64,000 nucleotides of DNA from Leptospira tipperaryensis (GCF_001729245.1 NZ_CP015217.1:553501-617500), one strand, 5' to 3'; shown: positions 42,011 to 57,396, counted from the first letter of the stretch. Notes: a model not told the origin generated them from the sequence alone. Made by a program: numbers and translations.

Positions 42011-43570
42011 ATGAACGAATCCAAAGACAACTCGAATACAAATCCAAGCTCGGAAGAGATACAACGTTGTATTCGTCTTTTGGAAACACTTGCTGAAAAA
42101 CCGGAACTCCTCACTTCGATTCCCGAAGAAGAAAGAATCGCATTGATGATTGTCTCCGGGAAAATTTCCCGTCCCGATCGAAATGAAATTCGGATTCGAA
42201 ACAAGACCATCAAACGTTCCAGAAGAAAGGAAACCGTAACCCAAGAAAAAAAAGCAAGGGCGCTTACCGGAATTCGAGTCGCGAGAACTGCGACCGTCTT
42301 CAAGGCGCCTCTACAAATCGCGGATCAGACCGATATCTGGAAGAGCAAGGACGCTCCGGAACTCACGTCTCCTCGGAACTGTTACGTCTGTAAAAAGGAA
42401 TATACAAAACTTCATTTCTTTTACGATTCCATGTGTTTGGAATGCGGAGATCTGAATTACAAAAAGAGATTTCAGATCGCTTCTCTTCACGGTCAGGTCG
42501 CGTTGATTACGGGTTCTCGATTGAAGATCGGATATCATTCCACTCTGATGCTTTTGAGAGCGGGAGCAAAAGTAATCGCAACAACTCGTTTCCCAGTGGA
42601 TGCGGCTCTTCGTTTTTCCAAGGAATCCGATTTCAAAGATTGGTCGGATCGACTCCAGATTTTCGGCTTGGATCTGAGGCACACCCCGAGCGTCGAACTT
42701 TTCGCAAGTTATATAGAAGAAACCGTCGATCGACTTGATATTCTAATCAACAACGCGGCGCAGACCGTAAGAAGACCTCCGGGTTTTTACGCGCATCTCA
42801 TACAAGCGGAACAGATGAATTTTCAGGATTTACCTTCGGATGCGCGCGATCTTCTGAAATTACACCAAGACTGCAAAGAGCGTCTAACGTCATTCGGAGG
42901 CCCGAATCTTGCCAATGAAACCGCGCTTCCCGTGAGCTGGAACGGAAAAATTCCAGGAGTAGGAATTCGTTCTTCCGCTCAACTTTCTCAGATTCCGTAT
43001 TCTCACGATAATTCTTTCGAACTGGAAACCGTTTTTCCGGAAGGACAGATGGACGCGGATTTACAACAGGTCGATCTCAGAAAGACAAACAGTTGGAGAC
43101 TGAGGTTGGGTGAGATTCAGACTTCGGAAATGCTCGAGGTCCAACTCGTAAACGCGGTGGCGCCTTTTGTCCTCTGCAATCGTCTGGTTTCGATTATGCG
43201 AAGAGACAACACCGGTCAAAAACATATCGTGAACGTTTCCGCGATGGAAGGAAAGTTTCATCGTTTTAAAAAAGAGGACAGACATCCCCACACGAATATG
43301 GCGAAGGCCGCGCTCAATATGTTGACTCACACTTCGGCGAGCGACTTTGCAAAAGACGGGATTTATATGAACGCCGTCGATACCGGTTGGGTTACGGATG
43401 AAGATCCGGTCGAACTTTCGCAGAGAAAACAAGACCTTCACGATTTTCAACCTCCGCTCGATATCGTGGACGGAGCCGCGAGAGTCTGTGATCCGTTCTT
43501 TGACGGAATTCTAACGGGAAAACACTGGTGCGGAAAATTTTTAAAGGACTATTTTCCGATCGATTGGTGA
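42011..43570 (+). CDS. Atypical short-chain dehydrogenase with zinc-knuckle-like N-terminus
   Basis: A 519-residue protein. The first 110 residues are basic and helical. A four-cysteine motif (CYVC, 15 residues, CLEC at about 122-142) may bind zinc. The SDR fold starts near 155: [19 protein letters not shown] (glycine-rich loop variant), [20 protein letters not shown] and [11 protein letters not shown]. The active-site Tyr of YxxxK is Thr here (TNMAK), while Ser and Lys are kept. It may be a non-catalytic or altered SDR. Substrate and role are unknown. It stands alone; the gene is complete. Confidence 0.78.
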   Translation: MNESKDNSNTNPSSEEIQRCIRLLETLAEKPELLTSIPEEERIALMIVSGKISRPDRNEIRIRNKTIKRSRRKETVTQEKKARALTGIRVARTATVFKAPLQIADQTDIWKSKDAPELTSPRNCYVCKKEYTKLHFFYDSMCLECGDLNYKKRFQIASLHGQVALITGSRLKIGYHSTLMLLRAGAKVIATTRFPVDAALRFSKESDFKDWSDRLQIFGLDLRHTPSVELFASYIEETVDRLDILINNAAQTVRRPPGFYAHLIQAEQMNFQDLPSDARDLLKLHQDCKERLTSFGGPNLANETALPVSWNGKIPGVGIRSSAQLSQIPYSHDNSFELETVFPEGQMDADLQQVDLRKTNSWRLRLGEIQTSEMLEVQLVNAVAPFVLCNRLVSIMRRDNTGQKHIVNVSAMEGKFHRFKKEDRHPHTNMAKAALNMLTHTSASDFAKDGIYMNAVDTGWVTDEDPVELSQRKQDLHDFQPPLDIVDGAARVCDPFFDGILTGKHWCGKFLKDYFPIDW

Positions 43571-43734
43571 TTCTTTTTATGATAAATGCAAATTTTAGAA
43601 TATTCTAAAATAGTATTTCCCACCCACTTCCATTCCTTTTAGAAGGCGGCCCTTTTTTTGATCGAATTCATTTTTGGACCCGTCCGAATACCCGTCGAAC
43701 GCCAATAGAAGCGAGACGCTGAGTTTCACAAAGA

Positions 43735-43902
43735 TGTAGGAACTCCAATAAGAATCTGATCAGTGACCTATTGGAAGTTCGTCAACCGTTAAAGGGACGT
43801 AATCTGTGGGAACTCCTTCGTTTTTAATCGGAGGAACTATTTTTCGAAAAGCGAAAGATCGCGAATTGTAAGACTCTTGTAGGAACTCTTACAAAATTTC
43901 GA
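43735..43902. repeat. Cluster of three TAGGAACTCC-type intergenic repeats
   Basis: Three copies of the GTAGGAACTCC or TGGGAACTCC core lie at about 43735, 43805 and 43878, the last with the fuller form TAGGAACTCTTACAAAA. The core also occurs at 25744 and 36895 in reverse. The stretch 43571-43944 holds no gene. Confidence 0.5.
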
Positions 43903-43944
43903 TCATAAGATTCCGAAACGAGTTCCATTTTCGAAAAAAATAGA

Positions 43945-45246
43945 TCATTGTAAATCTTCCGGATCGATCGTTTTCAGTTTTTTAAAATAACGAAAGAATT
44001 CGTTTTCAATCGTTTCTCTTCGAGAATTCTTAGCGGCGCCTAATATAAAAAGGCGATCTTCCGCTCTTGAAAGTCCGACATAGAGAATTCTTCTTTCCTC
44101 TTCGATCGTTTCTAATGGAGAATCGGGTCTCGCATTCCAGCCGTCGGAAAGATCCACGAAGACGGTATGAAATTCTAATCCTTTGCTCGCGTGAATGGTC
44201 ATGAGATATTCTTCGGGAATTCCGGCTCGGACATATTCTCCGATTCTAAAATTAGAACGGCATAGGATTTTTACGTTTTGATTGGAAGAAGGAATCGCCC
44301 GGATCAGATAGGGAACAAGGTCTGCTGTTTCTTCCATCAAAATCTTTCCTACGGATCCTTTTCCATTTCGAAAAGGAAGGACTTCCTTCTCGATACGATT
44401 TTGATTCCTCTGAATCGGAATGTCCGAAGTCCGTATAATTTCCGGAAGAGAGCGATAGTTCGTGCTTAAAAAATGAAGAGCGGCTCCCGAAAAGAATTCT
44501 TTGAACCTTAAAAAAGGTTCTAACGTCGCTCCGCGGAACGAGTAGATACTTTGAGCGTCGTCGCCTACGACCGTAATCGAAGCGCTTTCCGATAAGGATT
44601 GTAAAAAAGCGAGTTGTTCCAAATCCGTATCTTGAAATTCATCGACTAAGATTTTTCGGATATTTTGTTTTGCGGGGAATGTCCATTCTTCGTTGAATTT
44701 TAGACCTTCCAAAAAAAGAGTTACCAGATCTTCAAAGTCCAAATATCCGTTTTTATTTTTATATTCTTTATAATGAAATTCTAATTCGTTTAACAATTCC
44801 GGAAAATTTTCTTTTATATAACTTATGTTTTCGGCCCAGAAGAGTTCGTAAGGAATCCCGCCTACGAGAAATCTTTTTTGTTTTAGGAATTGCCTGTAGA
44901 AAAGATTCTTTTCTTCGGGTGGAAGAATTTTCGGTTTTTGCGTTTTGAATTTCGGGTGCCATCGACTGAGGGCGTAGAGACAAAACGCGTGAAAGGTCTG
45001 AACTCGAATTTGGTCAGTTCCCGTTACTTTTCGAATTCTTTCTGAAATTTCTCCAGCCGCTTTTTTCGTAAAGGTTAGAACCAAAATGGATTCTTCCAGA
45101 AATAATTTATCCCTTAGGATTCTTTCTACGATTCCGACCATCGTGCTTGTTTTTCCCGAACCCGCCGCGGCCACGACCTGTACGAATCTGGCGTTTTCTT
45201 CGATGACCGTTTTCTGGGCCTGACTGTATTGAATTTTTGATTTCAT
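43945..45246 (-). CDS. Compact UvrD/Rep-type helicase
   Basis: The 433-residue protein has all main superfamily 1 motifs: Q motif, Walker [26 protein letters not shown] box [44 protein letters not shown] and [12 protein letters not shown]. It is much shorter than UvrD (about 720) because the 1B and 2B insert domains are reduced. It should unwind or translocate on DNA with ATP. No nuclease partner is adjacent. The start at 45246 is preceded by a GGGAGGA-type site. Confidence 0.88.
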   Translation of the reverse strand: MKSKIQYSQAQKTVIEENARFVQVVAAAGSGKTSTMVGIVERILRDKLFLEESILVLTFTKKAAGEISERIRKVTGTDQIRVQTFHAFCLYALSRWHPKFKTQKPKILPPEEKNLFYRQFLKQKRFLVGGIPYELFWAENISYIKENFPELLNELEFHYKEYKNKNGYLDFEDLVTLFLEGLKFNEEWTFPAKQNIRKILVDEFQDTDLEQLAFLQSLSESASITVVGDDAQSIYSFRGATLEPFLRFKEFFSGAALHFLSTNYRSLPEIIRTSDIPIQRNQNRIEKEVLPFRNGKGSVGKILMEETADLVPYLIRAIPSSNQNVKILCRSNFRIGEYVRAGIPEEYLMTIHASKGLEFHTVFVDLSDGWNARPDSPLETIEEERRILYVGLSRAEDRLFILGAAKNSRRETIENEFFRYFKKLKTIDPEDLQ

Positions 45247-45525
45247 TCTTTCCTCCCGTTTCTACGGTTCCGGCATGTGATCAGGGAAGAGTGAAAGTTT
45301 TCCTTTTTTGAAAAGAATGACTTCCTACATCAAAAACTTGGTCTAAAAAATTTCCTGAATTCTAACTTGAAGGCCCTCGAACCGCCAAATCCTCTCTTTT
45401 TGAATTCCCAAATGTGAGATTTGCATTTAAGGAAGTTTTCGATATTTTCTTCCTATCAGATAAGATGAATGGAAACGAAAGTAGCTTTGTAAAACAGGAT
45501 TGAATTTGATGTTTTTCAACTTGTC

Positions 45526-45759
45526 TCAGAAGAAGAAAGGTTTGTCCTGAAAATCCAAACAAATGCGAAAAAGGCTGTACTTCTGCAAAAAGAAAATCAA
45601 AGTTAGGACGGATCGGTTCCCGGTTTTGATGGGAATGGAAACGTAGAATTTGTTTTGTACTTCGATAGCGTTTTGAAAAACGACTTCTCCGATGTGAATC
45701 GTATTCATCTCTAAAAGGTTGCAAATCTGATTCAAAAGATTCTCCAGAGAAAAGGACAA
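45526..45759 (-). CDS. Possible small protein or gene remnant, doubtful
   Basis: A minus-strand frame of 77 codons from TTG 45759 has a protein-like pattern (NQICNLLEMNTIHIGEVVF, EVQNKFYVSIPIKTGNRSV). It has no ribosome site and begins eight bases from the start of the divergent gene at 45768, so both cannot have normal promoters. It may be a decayed gene. The rest of 45247-45767 shows nothing else. Confidence 0.25.
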   Translation of the reverse strand: MSFSLENLLNQICNLLEMNTIHIGEVVFQNAIEVQNKFYVSIPIKTGNRSVLTLIFFLQKYSLFRICLDFQDKPFFF

Positions 45760-45767
45760 ACAATAGA

Positions 45768-46100
45768 ATGATGACTCAGAGCCCGATCCATATTCTTCCG
45801 AGAAAGAGAACGCGCTTTCGCGCGACAGTGGTCTCTATTCTCAGTCATAAAAATCCGGAACAATCCAGGATCTTATTGCAGGACATCTGTCTTTTGATTT
45901 CCGGAAAATCGATCATTCAATCCCAGCTATTTTATCTTTCTCGTAAATTCTCTTCTATGAATTTGAAATCCGGAGACGAGGTGGAATTCGACGCAAGGAT
46001 CAAACCGGATCGAAAGGGACTTTCTTCCAATTCCATCCGTCTCAACTATCCAACAAAAATTTTTCGTTATAGTCCCGGAAAGGAAAGGCTTCTTTTTTAA
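45768..46100 (+). CDS. Small basic protein, unknown function
   Basis: The 110-residue product is basic and predicted beta-rich: RTRFRATVVSILS, QSRILLQDICLLI, LKSGDEVEFDARIKPD and SIRLNYPTKIFRY. The order of strands resembles a small OB-type or SH3-type barrel, which could bind nucleic acid, but no family motif confirms it. No signal peptide. It precedes dedA by 96 bases on the same strand. Confidence 0.5.
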   Translation: MMTQSPIHILPRKRTRFRATVVSILSHKNPEQSRILLQDICLLISGKSIIQSQLFYLSRKFSSMNLKSGDEVEFDARIKPDRKGLSSNSIRLNYPTKIFRYSPGKERLLF

Positions 46101-46196
46101 CCCTTTTACGCGTTTGACTTGTCTGCTTCTTCCGAAATTCTATCCTAAAATATTCAAACACAGTGAACCTGGCTCTTTTGGAGCAAGGGAGGAACC

Positions 46197-46841
46197 TTGG
46201 AAACCCTTAAGTTTTTTCTCGATTTCTTTTTGAACTTGGAAACGCATCTGGATACGATCATTCAAACGTATCAGAGCGGAACCTATGTCATTCTTTTCTT
46301 AATTATCTTCGCGGAGACCGGTCTCGTCGTGACTCCGTTTTTACCGGGAGATTCTCTTCTCTTCGCGGTTGGAGCTTTTATCGCAAGAGGATCCTTGGAT
46401 CTGACGAGCACTCTCGTTCTTCTTGTTATCGCGGCTATTCTGGGCGATACAGTAAATTATTCCGTGGGGAATTTTACCGGTGAAAGGATATTAGAAAAAG
46501 AGAAAATTCCTTTAATCAAAAAAGAACATCTGCAGAAGGCCCACCGTTTTTACGAAATCTACGGAGGAAAGACGATTATCATCGCTCGATTCATTCCGAT
46601 TATTAGAACTTTTGCACCTTTTGTAGCCGGAATCGGGACCATGACCTATGTTAAATTTGTTGCATATAATGTGATCGGTGCAATTCTTTGGATCTCAATT
46701 TTTATCCTGGGCGGTTACTTTTTCGGAAACTTGGATTTTGTGAAAAGAAACTTTAAAATCGTTATTTTCGCAATTATTATCATCTCGGTGATGCCTGCTT
46801 TCATCGAGTATCTAAAAGAAAGAAGAAAGGGTAGAATTTAG
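46197..46841 (+). CDS. DedA-family membrane protein
   Basis: A 214-residue protein with about five membrane segments and the DedA hallmark [19 protein letters not shown]. The second conserved part [22 protein letters not shown] holds the arginine residues needed in the family. DedA proteins are lipid scramblases or flippases of the VTT superfamily; several recycle undecaprenyl phosphate or phosphatidylethanolamine and affect envelope stress. The start is TTG 46197, well supported by GGGAGG seven bases upstream and no better codon. Confidence 0.92.
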   Translation: METLKFFLDFFLNLETHLDTIIQTYQSGTYVILFLIIFAETGLVVTPFLPGDSLLFAVGAFIARGSLDLTSTLVLLVIAAILGDTVNYSVGNFTGERILEKEKIPLIKKEHLQKAHRFYEIYGGKTIIIARFIPIIRTFAPFVAGIGTMTYVKFVAYNVIGAILWISIFILGGYFFGNLDFVKRNFKIVIFAIIIISVMPAFIEYLKERRKGRI

Positions 46842-46884
46842 AATTTTTCGAATCAAAAAGACTCGCCCGGATTGTAGGTAATCA

Positions 46885-47892
46885 GTGAACTTAAAAGAAA
46901 GCTTTATTACTAAATTCGCGGCGAGCGTCGTGAAACCAAGATTTGAAATCTGGTTCGCGGTCATTCTCATTCCCGAAAACAAACAAGCGTTTTGGGTCCG
47001 TTATACGACTCTCAATCCCAAAGGTAAGTCCGGTCTTTATCCTTCCGCCGTGCTCTGGGCTTCTTTTTTTGACATTCAAAAACCTGAAAATCATCGCACT
47101 GCAGTTCAATCTTTTCCTTATCAAAAAATTTCGATCGAAGACGAATCGATAGAATTTCCGGGCGCGTCCGTCGGTCCGGATCACATGAAAGGGAAAATTC
47201 TAACCGGCAAGGGTGAAACACTCAGTTGGGATTTGGAATTCAAACACAAGCTGGAACCTTCCGGTCATCTTCCTCGTTGGTTGGATCGAACACCGATTCC
47301 AAAAACGAGAAGTATCGTGAGTTCTCCTTTTACCGAGGTCGCCGGGTCGATTCAGTTAAAGAATAAAAAATATACATTCAAAAAAGGGAATGGACATTTC
47401 AATCATATCTGGGGAACAAATCGAGTCGCGGAGTTATTCTGGACCTTTGTTCCTAAGTTTGACAAGGATCCTGAGAATTGGTCTTTGGAAATCGTTACGG
47501 TGCGTCCGCAACCTTTGGCGCCGACGTTGACGTTCGTAACTCTGTTAAAAGACGGGAAGCCGATCCATCAGCATTCGCTTCTTCGTTCTTTGAGAAGTAA
47601 GGTGAAGGTGAATTATCCTAAACTCAGCTTTCACACTCGTTTGGACGACTATGAGATTTTTGTGGAAGGGGAAATGGATCCGGTTCAAATCGGTTCTTAT
47701 ATTTACAGAGATCCGGACGGAAGCCGACGCTACATAGAACAGAGCGATATTGGAAGCGTTCGTTGTGTGATCTTACACGAGGGCAAGGAAAGAATTCTCA
47801 CTTCCAAACACGGGGCCGGGGTTGAATTTCACGGATTAAAACCTTGGAGAATCGATCACAAATACTTGGATCCCTATCAAGATTTCATCTAA
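46885..47892 (+). CDS. Lipocalin-like (CrtC/AttH-type) protein, tentative
   Basis: A 335-residue protein with two beta-barrel halves in pattern. Motifs such as AFWVRYTTLNPKG and GNGHFNHIWGTNRVAELFW resemble the lipocalin-like domain of hydroxyneurosporene dehydrogenase (CrtC) and tocopherol-cyclase-like proteins. These bind hydrophobic ligands in a barrel; some hydrate or cyclise isoprenoids. No signal peptide is seen. The start is GTG 46885. It follows dedA by 43 bases, so co-transcription is likely. Function is not fixed. Confidence 0.55.
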   Translation: MNLKESFITKFAASVVKPRFEIWFAVILIPENKQAFWVRYTTLNPKGKSGLYPSAVLWASFFDIQKPENHRTAVQSFPYQKISIEDESIEFPGASVGPDHMKGKILTGKGETLSWDLEFKHKLEPSGHLPRWLDRTPIPKTRSIVSSPFTEVAGSIQLKNKKYTFKKGNGHFNHIWGTNRVAELFWTFVPKFDKDPENWSLEIVTVRPQPLAPTLTFVTLLKDGKPIHQHSLLRSLRSKVKVNYPKLSFHTRLDDYEIFVEGEMDPVQIGSYIYRDPDGSRRYIEQSDIGSVRCVILHEGKERILTSKHGAGVEFHGLKPWRIDHKYLDPYQDFI

Positions 47893-47915
47893 CGTAGAAA
47901 CGGAGCCTGGAAAAG

Positions 47916-47956
47916 AACGCAGTATTCAAATTAGAATTTTTTTGTACTGCGTTTTT
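47916..47956. terminator. Terminator between convergent genes
   Basis: AACGCAGTA (47916-47924) pairs with TACTGCGTT (47945-47953) over a 20-base AT-rich loop, with TTT after it. It lies between the lipocalin-like gene and the convergent DUF1577 gene. Confidence 0.65.
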
Positions 47957-47972
47957 GCGAAAACAATCCTTC

Positions 47973-49124
47973 TCAGAGTTGTCCTTTGCTGAGAAGGGCT
48001 ATGTTTTTTTCATAACGAGCCCTTTCTCCGGGCAAATCCGATTTCGCGGTCAGTTCAATTCCTAAGATGAGATGATTGTTCTCGTCCTTTTTAAACCAAC
48101 GAATCAATCCATGAACGGTAAACGGCGCCTGCATACGAAAGAAGATGTCGAATACAAAACTGTCCTGTTTCGGAAGGGTTTCGATCAGATGAGCTTGATC
48201 GATCTTTACCTTGATTCCACCCTGAGAAGCCTCAAGAATTTGAAAACGTTCTGCGGTTTTAATCGTATTGGATTCTTTGATTCTCTCCACCATATCTTGC
48301 GACAGATTTTTGAGTTCTTCCGCATATTGTTCCGTAAGATTTTGCTCTTTACTCTGAACACAAATATAACCGATCGGAATTTTTTCATCCGCGTGATTTA
48401 CGTAAATGATCGGAACTATGAGTTCGGAAAGAATTTTCTGGTCCTTGAATTTTTTAAGACAGGAAGATAGATCGTCGTCCACGTCCTTCTCATAGCCGAG
48501 TCTTCCCGGAGTCGACTTCTTATAAGAATTCGGATCCTGGGTATTTTCGATCAAAAGATATTTCTGAGTCTTTTTTACGATTTCGTATTTTCGTTCCAAG
48601 CCGGGTTTGAACGTATCTATGTTGATGATGTCCTTGCTTCGTTGTTTGAGGCGATTCTTGTAATCCTCAAAGTTCACTTTTACGAGAGTCGGAACGTTAA
48701 ACATGCTTGCTTCGATGATCGTTTTAGAGGAGATCACGTTTGTCACGTAGACTCCGCCGGGTTTCACAGGAAAACGTTGGTATTCTCTATTCTTCTTTGC
48801 GATCGCTAACTTTTCAACTTTGAGAGTGGCGTGCGACTTTTCGAGTTTTTGAACGAGTACACATTCCAATTGAATGTATTTGGCAAGAATCATAAAAAGG
48901 ACAAAAGAATTTTCTCCGGAAGAATCTTCGGGATTGAGGAGTTGAACTACGATCTTATCCCCTCCCTCTAAAATTTTCTTTATGACCGCCTTCTGATCAA
49001 AAGGGTCTACCTTCAAAGTAAGTTCTTTATCAAAAAGATATTTAGAAATAACGTGATTTTTCTGCTCGATAGACGTTATGATGTCCATCTCTCGTTTGCC
49101 TTTTTGTAAATATTCCATACTCAT
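47973..49124 (-). CDS. DUF1577 protein with PilZ-like C-terminal domain
   Basis: The 383-residue cytoplasmic protein has the long alpha/beta layout of DUF1577, a family found in Leptospira. The middle has a GAF-like segment ([27 protein letters not shown]). The last 90 residues resemble a PilZ barrel ([45 protein letters not shown]). The RxxxR cyclic-di-GMP motif of PilZ is not clear, though [11 protein letters not shown] in an earlier segment may be a second barrel. It may read c-di-GMP or another nucleotide. Start either 49124 or 49118. Confidence 0.72.
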   Translation of the reverse strand: MSMEYLQKGKREMDIITSIEQKNHVISKYLFDKELTLKVDPFDQKAVIKKILEGGDKIVVQLLNPEDSSGENSFVLFMILAKYIQLECVLVQKLEKSHATLKVEKLAIAKKNREYQRFPVKPGGVYVTNVISSKTIIEASMFNVPTLVKVNFEDYKNRLKQRSKDIINIDTFKPGLERKYEIVKKTQKYLLIENTQDPNSYKKSTPGRLGYEKDVDDDLSSCLKKFKDQKILSELIVPIIYVNHADEKIPIGYICVQSKEQNLTEQYAEELKNLSQDMVERIKESNTIKTAERFQILEASQGGIKVKIDQAHLIETLPKQDSFVFDIFFRMQAPFTVHGLIRWFKKDENNHLILGIELTAKSDLPGERARYEKNIALLSKGQL

Positions 49125-49583
49125 TCGGTGTTATCTTTATGTGAGCGTTTGATTTCGGAGCGATTCAGTAAACGAAAAATCAATAGTGCAAATTATAAAA
49201 TGATAATACTTCTTATAATGTCATTAAGAGACGGATTCTTTTTTTTCAAAGATACAGTTTCTCTTTTTTGAGTGAGAGGTGCCTTTTCTTTGGAAAGAAA
49301 AAGACTTAAAATTGTCATGAAATAATTTCCAAGGAAAATTTAGAAATTCAGGAGAGAGGTTTCGAGGTCTTAAAAAAGGCAAATATTGAATTCATGAAAT
49401 TCAAACTCTTCTTCTTACCTTTTCAGACGTTTCCCTTCATGGAATCTTCTCCGATCGAAATTTTTTAGCGCAAAGCTTCGATCCGATTTCGAGAAAAAAC
49501 TCCCCGGTATTGAGTAGTCCGTTCTCTCCTTGCTGAAAAAATGGGCAGAATTAGGGCGCGTGAGCGGTCTAAACTTCGGTAGA
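49125..49583. other. Intergenic region, no gene seen
   Basis: These 459 bases between divergent genes hold no frame with a credible protein pattern or ribosome site. Both promoters should lie here. No repeat or clear hairpin is seen. Confidence 0.45.
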
Positions 49584-49943
49584 ATGAATTTTTCTTTGTC
49601 TATGATTCTTAAATTAATTTCCATGGAACACAGAAAGGCAGGCGCGATCCTAAGCGTTTTTCTCATCCTTTATTGTTCGATCTTATTGATACCCATCATG
49701 GACTCGGGAAAAAACGCCTCGCCGATTTCCGCTTCGAGCGAAACTTCGGAAACGAAGGAAGGCGAGAAGGAAAAAACATCCGAGCTAAAGTTAGAAGATT
49801 TTAGTTCTTCCGATGATCTCCTCCTCCTCGGAGTTCCTTTAGAGACCGTTTCGTATTATGATTCCTCCGATTTTATTCTTCCTCAAATCTATTCTAAAAT
49901 AGAAAATCCTCCTCCTGAAAAACTCTCCCTTTCTTCGATTTAA
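49584..49943 (+). CDS. Small protein with one membrane helix, unknown function
   Basis: From ATG 49584 the product is 119 residues. A single hydrophobic helix (AGAILSVFLILYCSILLIPIM, about 19-39) is followed by a polar, Ser- and Glu-rich outer part ending in PPEKLSLSSI. The start could also be later, at the ATG in front of EHRKAG. I do not recognise it. It lies 40 bases before the SulP-carbonic anhydrase gene and is probably co-transcribed, so it may be an accessory of that transporter. Confidence 0.5.
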   Translation: MNFSLSMILKLISMEHRKAGAILSVFLILYCSILLIPIMDSGKNASPISASSETSETKEGEKEKTSELKLEDFSSSDDLLLLGVPLETVSYYDSSDFILPQIYSKIENPPPEKLSLSSI

Positions 49944-49983
49944 TCTATTTCGAAATTAACCGGTTTTTCCGGTGGGAGTTTTT

Positions 49984-52212
49984 ATGAATTTATTATATTC
50001 TTTTCGCAATGTCTCGTGGAATCACGTCAGACAAGATATTTCATCGAGTTTAGTAGTTTTCTTGATCGCGTTGCCCCTTTGTATCGGAATCGCGTTTGCA
50101 TCCGGAGCGCCGATCCTTTCCGGGCTCATCGGTGGAATGGTCGGAGGTTTGATCGTTTCTTGGATCGGCAAATCTCCGTTATCCGTAAGCGGGCCCGCCG
50201 CAGGTCTTACGGTCATCGTGTTGGATTCGATTCAAACATTAGGAAATTTTAATGATTTTCTTTTTGCGCTTTGTCTGGCCGGAGTTCTGCAAATCATATT
50301 AGGCTTTTTGAAAGCTGGAATTTTGAGTAACTTTTTTCCTTCTTCGGTGGTTAAGGGAATGTTGGCGGCGATCGGGATCGTCCTGATTTTAAAGCAGATT
50401 CCGCACGCGATCGGTTACGATATCGACTATGAAGGAGACTTAAACTTCTTTCAGAACGATCGTGAAAATACATTCACCGAAATTTGGAACGCTTTTCTCC
50501 GCTTTACGCCGGGGGCGGTTTTTCTCTTTGTAATTTCCTTTTTTGCGATTCTCCTCTGGGAGAAGTTTCAACTTCACAAACGTTTTTTGATTCACGGTTC
50601 TTTGATCGCTATTTTGATTTCAATCGTATTGAACCAAGGAATGGGATTTTTATTTCCTACGCTAACGGTCGGATCCGAACATCTCATTCAGCCGATTCAA
50701 CTCGGAAACGTTTTGGATTTGTTTCGAGACGACTATCATCCTAGTTTTTCCCAATGGAAGAATCAGACCGTCTATTGGATCGCGGTCAAGATCTGCGTCG
50801 TTATGAGTTTGGAAACTCTTCTCAACCTGGACGCGATTGAAAAGATCGATCCCGAAAGAAGAATCTTTTCCAAAAATCGGGAACTCATTGCTCAAGGTAC
50901 CGGAAATTTATTTTCCGGAATTCTCGGAGGTCTTCCCATCACTTCGGTTATCATTCGAAGTTCGGCGAACTTACAAGCGGGAGCTAAAACCAGGTTGTCC
51001 GCATTTTTACATGGGGCTTTTATTCTTCTTTCTCTGATTCTGATTCCCGATTGGATCTCGAAGATTCCCCTCGCGTCCTTAGCCGCGGTTCTTTTGATCG
51101 TAGGTTACAAACTTACTGATTTTCGAATTCTTAAATCGCAATATAAGAAAGGAATGGATCAGTTTCTTCCGTTCTTTGCTACGATCGTTGGAATCGTTTT
51201 TACGGATATCTTGATTGGGATCGGAATCGGTTGTGCGTTTGCGATCTTTTTTATCATGAGAAGAAACATTCTCAATCCCTATGAGTTTAATAAAAAAGAC
51301 AAAGCTTACGGAGTGGAAGTTCGTATCGATCTTTCGGAAGACGTTTCTTTTTTAAATAAGTCGAGTATGTTGTACAAACTCAACCAAGTGGCGGATAACT
51401 CACATCTGATTATCGACGGTTCCAAATCCAAATACATAGATCCGGATGTTTTGGAAATCATAGAGGACTTTAAGATTTCAGCACGTTCTCGAAATATCAA
51501 ACTCGAGATCATCGACGTTACTACTTCTTACGAAAAAATAAAAAATCGACCTTTTGATCTCGTCGCACAACAGGATTATCAAAAACTTTTCGAGAACAAC
51601 CGGATCTGGGTGGAGGAGAAACTGGGAAAAGATCCGGATTATTTTAAGAATTTGTCCCTTGGCCAAGCCCCTCAGTATCTTTTGATTTCTTGCTCTGATA
51701 GCAGAATTTCAGTCAACGAGATGACGGGGACGAGCGCGGGAGAACTTTTCGTTCATCGAAACATCGCAAACCTCGTGATCGATACGGATATGAACTTAAT
51801 GTCAGTTCTACAATACTCGGTCGAGGTTCTAAAGGTGAAACATATCGTAGTTTGCGGACACTACGGTTGCGGAGGAGTGAAGGCGGCGATTGACGGAAAG
51901 TATCACGGTTTGATCGACGCTTGGCTTCGAAATATCAAACAAGTCTATCGAATGAACCGTAAAGAGCTTGGTTCTATTTTGGATGAAGAAACGAAACACC
52001 AACGTTTGGTAGAACTCAACGTCAGAGAACAAGTTTATAATCTATCGATGACAACGATCGTTCAAAACGCATGGAGTCAAGGAACGGATCTACAACTTCA
52101 CGGTTGGGTTTACGATATTAAGGAAGGAAAGATTATCGATCTCAATATAGATATTGATAAGGATTTTCAAGACTACGATATCTTTCGTTATCAATTTGCA
52201 ACAAAAGTCTGA
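49984..52212 (+). CDS. SulP-family transporter fused to beta-carbonic anhydrase
   Basis: The 742-residue protein begins with the SulP transport domain (about 10-430; [39 protein letters not shown]). A STAS domain (about 440-530; [33 protein letters not shown]) and a beta-class carbonic anhydrase (about 550-742) follow. The zinc ligands are present: C570 and D572 in CSDSR, H626 and C629 in GHYGCGG. The joined activities suggest bicarbonate uptake or release coupled to CO2 hydration at the inner membrane, likely for pH or carbon supply. The start is ATG 49984 after GGTGGGAG. Confidence 0.93.
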   Translation: MNLLYSFRNVSWNHVRQDISSSLVVFLIALPLCIGIAFASGAPILSGLIGGMVGGLIVSWIGKSPLSVSGPAAGLTVIVLDSIQTLGNFNDFLFALCLAGVLQIILGFLKAGILSNFFPSSVVKGMLAAIGIVLILKQIPHAIGYDIDYEGDLNFFQNDRENTFTEIWNAFLRFTPGAVFLFVISFFAILLWEKFQLHKRFLIHGSLIAILISIVLNQGMGFLFPTLTVGSEHLIQPIQLGNVLDLFRDDYHPSFSQWKNQTVYWIAVKICVVMSLETLLNLDAIEKIDPERRIFSKNRELIAQGTGNLFSGILGGLPITSVIIRSSANLQAGAKTRLSAFLHGAFILLSLILIPDWISKIPLASLAAVLLIVGYKLTDFRILKSQYKKGMDQFLPFFATIVGIVFTDILIGIGIGCAFAIFFIMRRNILNPYEFNKKDKAYGVEVRIDLSEDVSFLNKSSMLYKLNQVADNSHLIIDGSKSKYIDPDVLEIIEDFKISARSRNIKLEIIDVTTSYEKIKNRPFDLVAQQDYQKLFENNRIWVEEKLGKDPDYFKNLSLGQAPQYLLISCSDSRISVNEMTGTSAGELFVHRNIANLVIDTDMNLMSVLQYSVEVLKVKHIVVCGHYGCGGVKAAIDGKYHGLIDAWLRNIKQVYRMNRKELGSILDEETKHQRLVELNVREQVYNLSMTTIVQNAWSQGTDLQLHGWVYDIKEGKIIDLNIDIDKDFQDYDIFRYQFATKV

Positions 52213-52313
52213 TCCGACTTATTCTCTTTTGATTCGATGTCCTTGCAGCTTTCATTTCTCTTAACGATCCGGGCTTGCGAAAGAGAATGCGAAACGATCT
52301 CACTGGAAATGAT

Positions 52314-52344
52314 TTAAGGCTCTGTTCTATCGAGAGGGCCTTAA
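52314..52344. promoter_or_regulatory. Hairpin upstream of the efflux genes
   Basis: TTAAGGC (52314-52320) pairs with GCCTTAA (52338-52344), with an inner TCT/AGA pair and no T run. It may be a weak terminator of the SulP gene or a leader element of the efflux operon; the sequence does not decide. Confidence 0.3.
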
Positions 52345-52399
52345 GTCATACGGTCACTTTTTCCATTGACAAGCTACGAGGTGCATTAAGCTGGACTGT

Positions 52400-52783
52400 A
52401 TGGTTTTCGCAATTTTCAAAACAATGATTGTTTGCACTCTGCTTTCGATCTTCGTTTTGATTTTCGATTGCGGACCTGTCTGCGAGTTCGATTCTAAACT
52501 TGAGAATCTCTCAAAGGAAATACAAACCGCTGCGCCTTGTCATCAAGAGCAGAGCTCGGAAGAAGCTCCCGGTTGCGAATGGGATTCCGGTTCCATCGCG
52601 ATTTCCGAAACCGATTCGCAGTCTTTTAAATTCCTTAAGGAATTTTTTCCGATCCATTATCGATCTTCCGATCTGCTTTTTTCCTACGATCCGATTCCTT
52701 ATTTTAAGAAATTCTTATATGATGATTTTAAAATGAATTCGATCACTCTTTTAATCTTACCAACAATTCGTATTCTCATTTAA
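52400..52783 (+). CDS. Small cysteine-containing protein heading the efflux genes
   Basis: The 127-residue product has one N-terminal hydrophobic segment (MIVCTLLSIFVLIFDCG) and then a cysteine-containing acidic part (CGPVCEFD, CHQEQSSEEAPGCEWD). It ends with a hydrophobic stretch (SITLLILPTIRILI). The Cys/His pattern could bind a metal. It is 105 bases before the TolC gene. I do not know the family. A role as periplasmic metal sensor or carrier for the pump is inferred from context. Confidence 0.5.
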   Translation: MVFAIFKTMIVCTLLSIFVLIFDCGPVCEFDSKLENLSKEIQTAAPCHQEQSSEEAPGCEWDSGSIAISETDSQSFKFLKEFFPIHYRSSDLLFSYDPIPYFKKFLYDDFKMNSITLLILPTIRILI

Positions 52784-52888
52784 GCCGCCTCCTTCCGCTT
52801 TCTCTCAAAAAAGAAATTCGAAACGATAGGTCGTTTTCGATTCTGAAAAATTGAGGGATTTGATGTTTGTTTCAAGGAGGTATACTTT

Positions 52889-57326
<4,438 letters not shown>

Positions 57327-57363
57327 AAAAACGGAATGTTTTTTTGAAAAGATAAAACTCGAA

Positions 57364-57396
57364 ATTCTTCCCGCGATCAAAAACCGCGGGAAGAAT
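57364..57396. terminator. Bidirectional terminator between the RND gene and a lipase gene
   Basis: ATTCTTCCCGCG (57364-57375) pairs perfectly with CGCGGGAAGAAT (57385-57396) across a nine-base loop. It lies between convergent stops at 57326 and 57407. Confidence 0.8.

Noticed and set aside
52314..52399. Promoter TTGACA upstream of the efflux genes
   Set aside because: A TTGACA is present near 52365 but no matching -10 lies at normal spacing, so no promoter is claimed.
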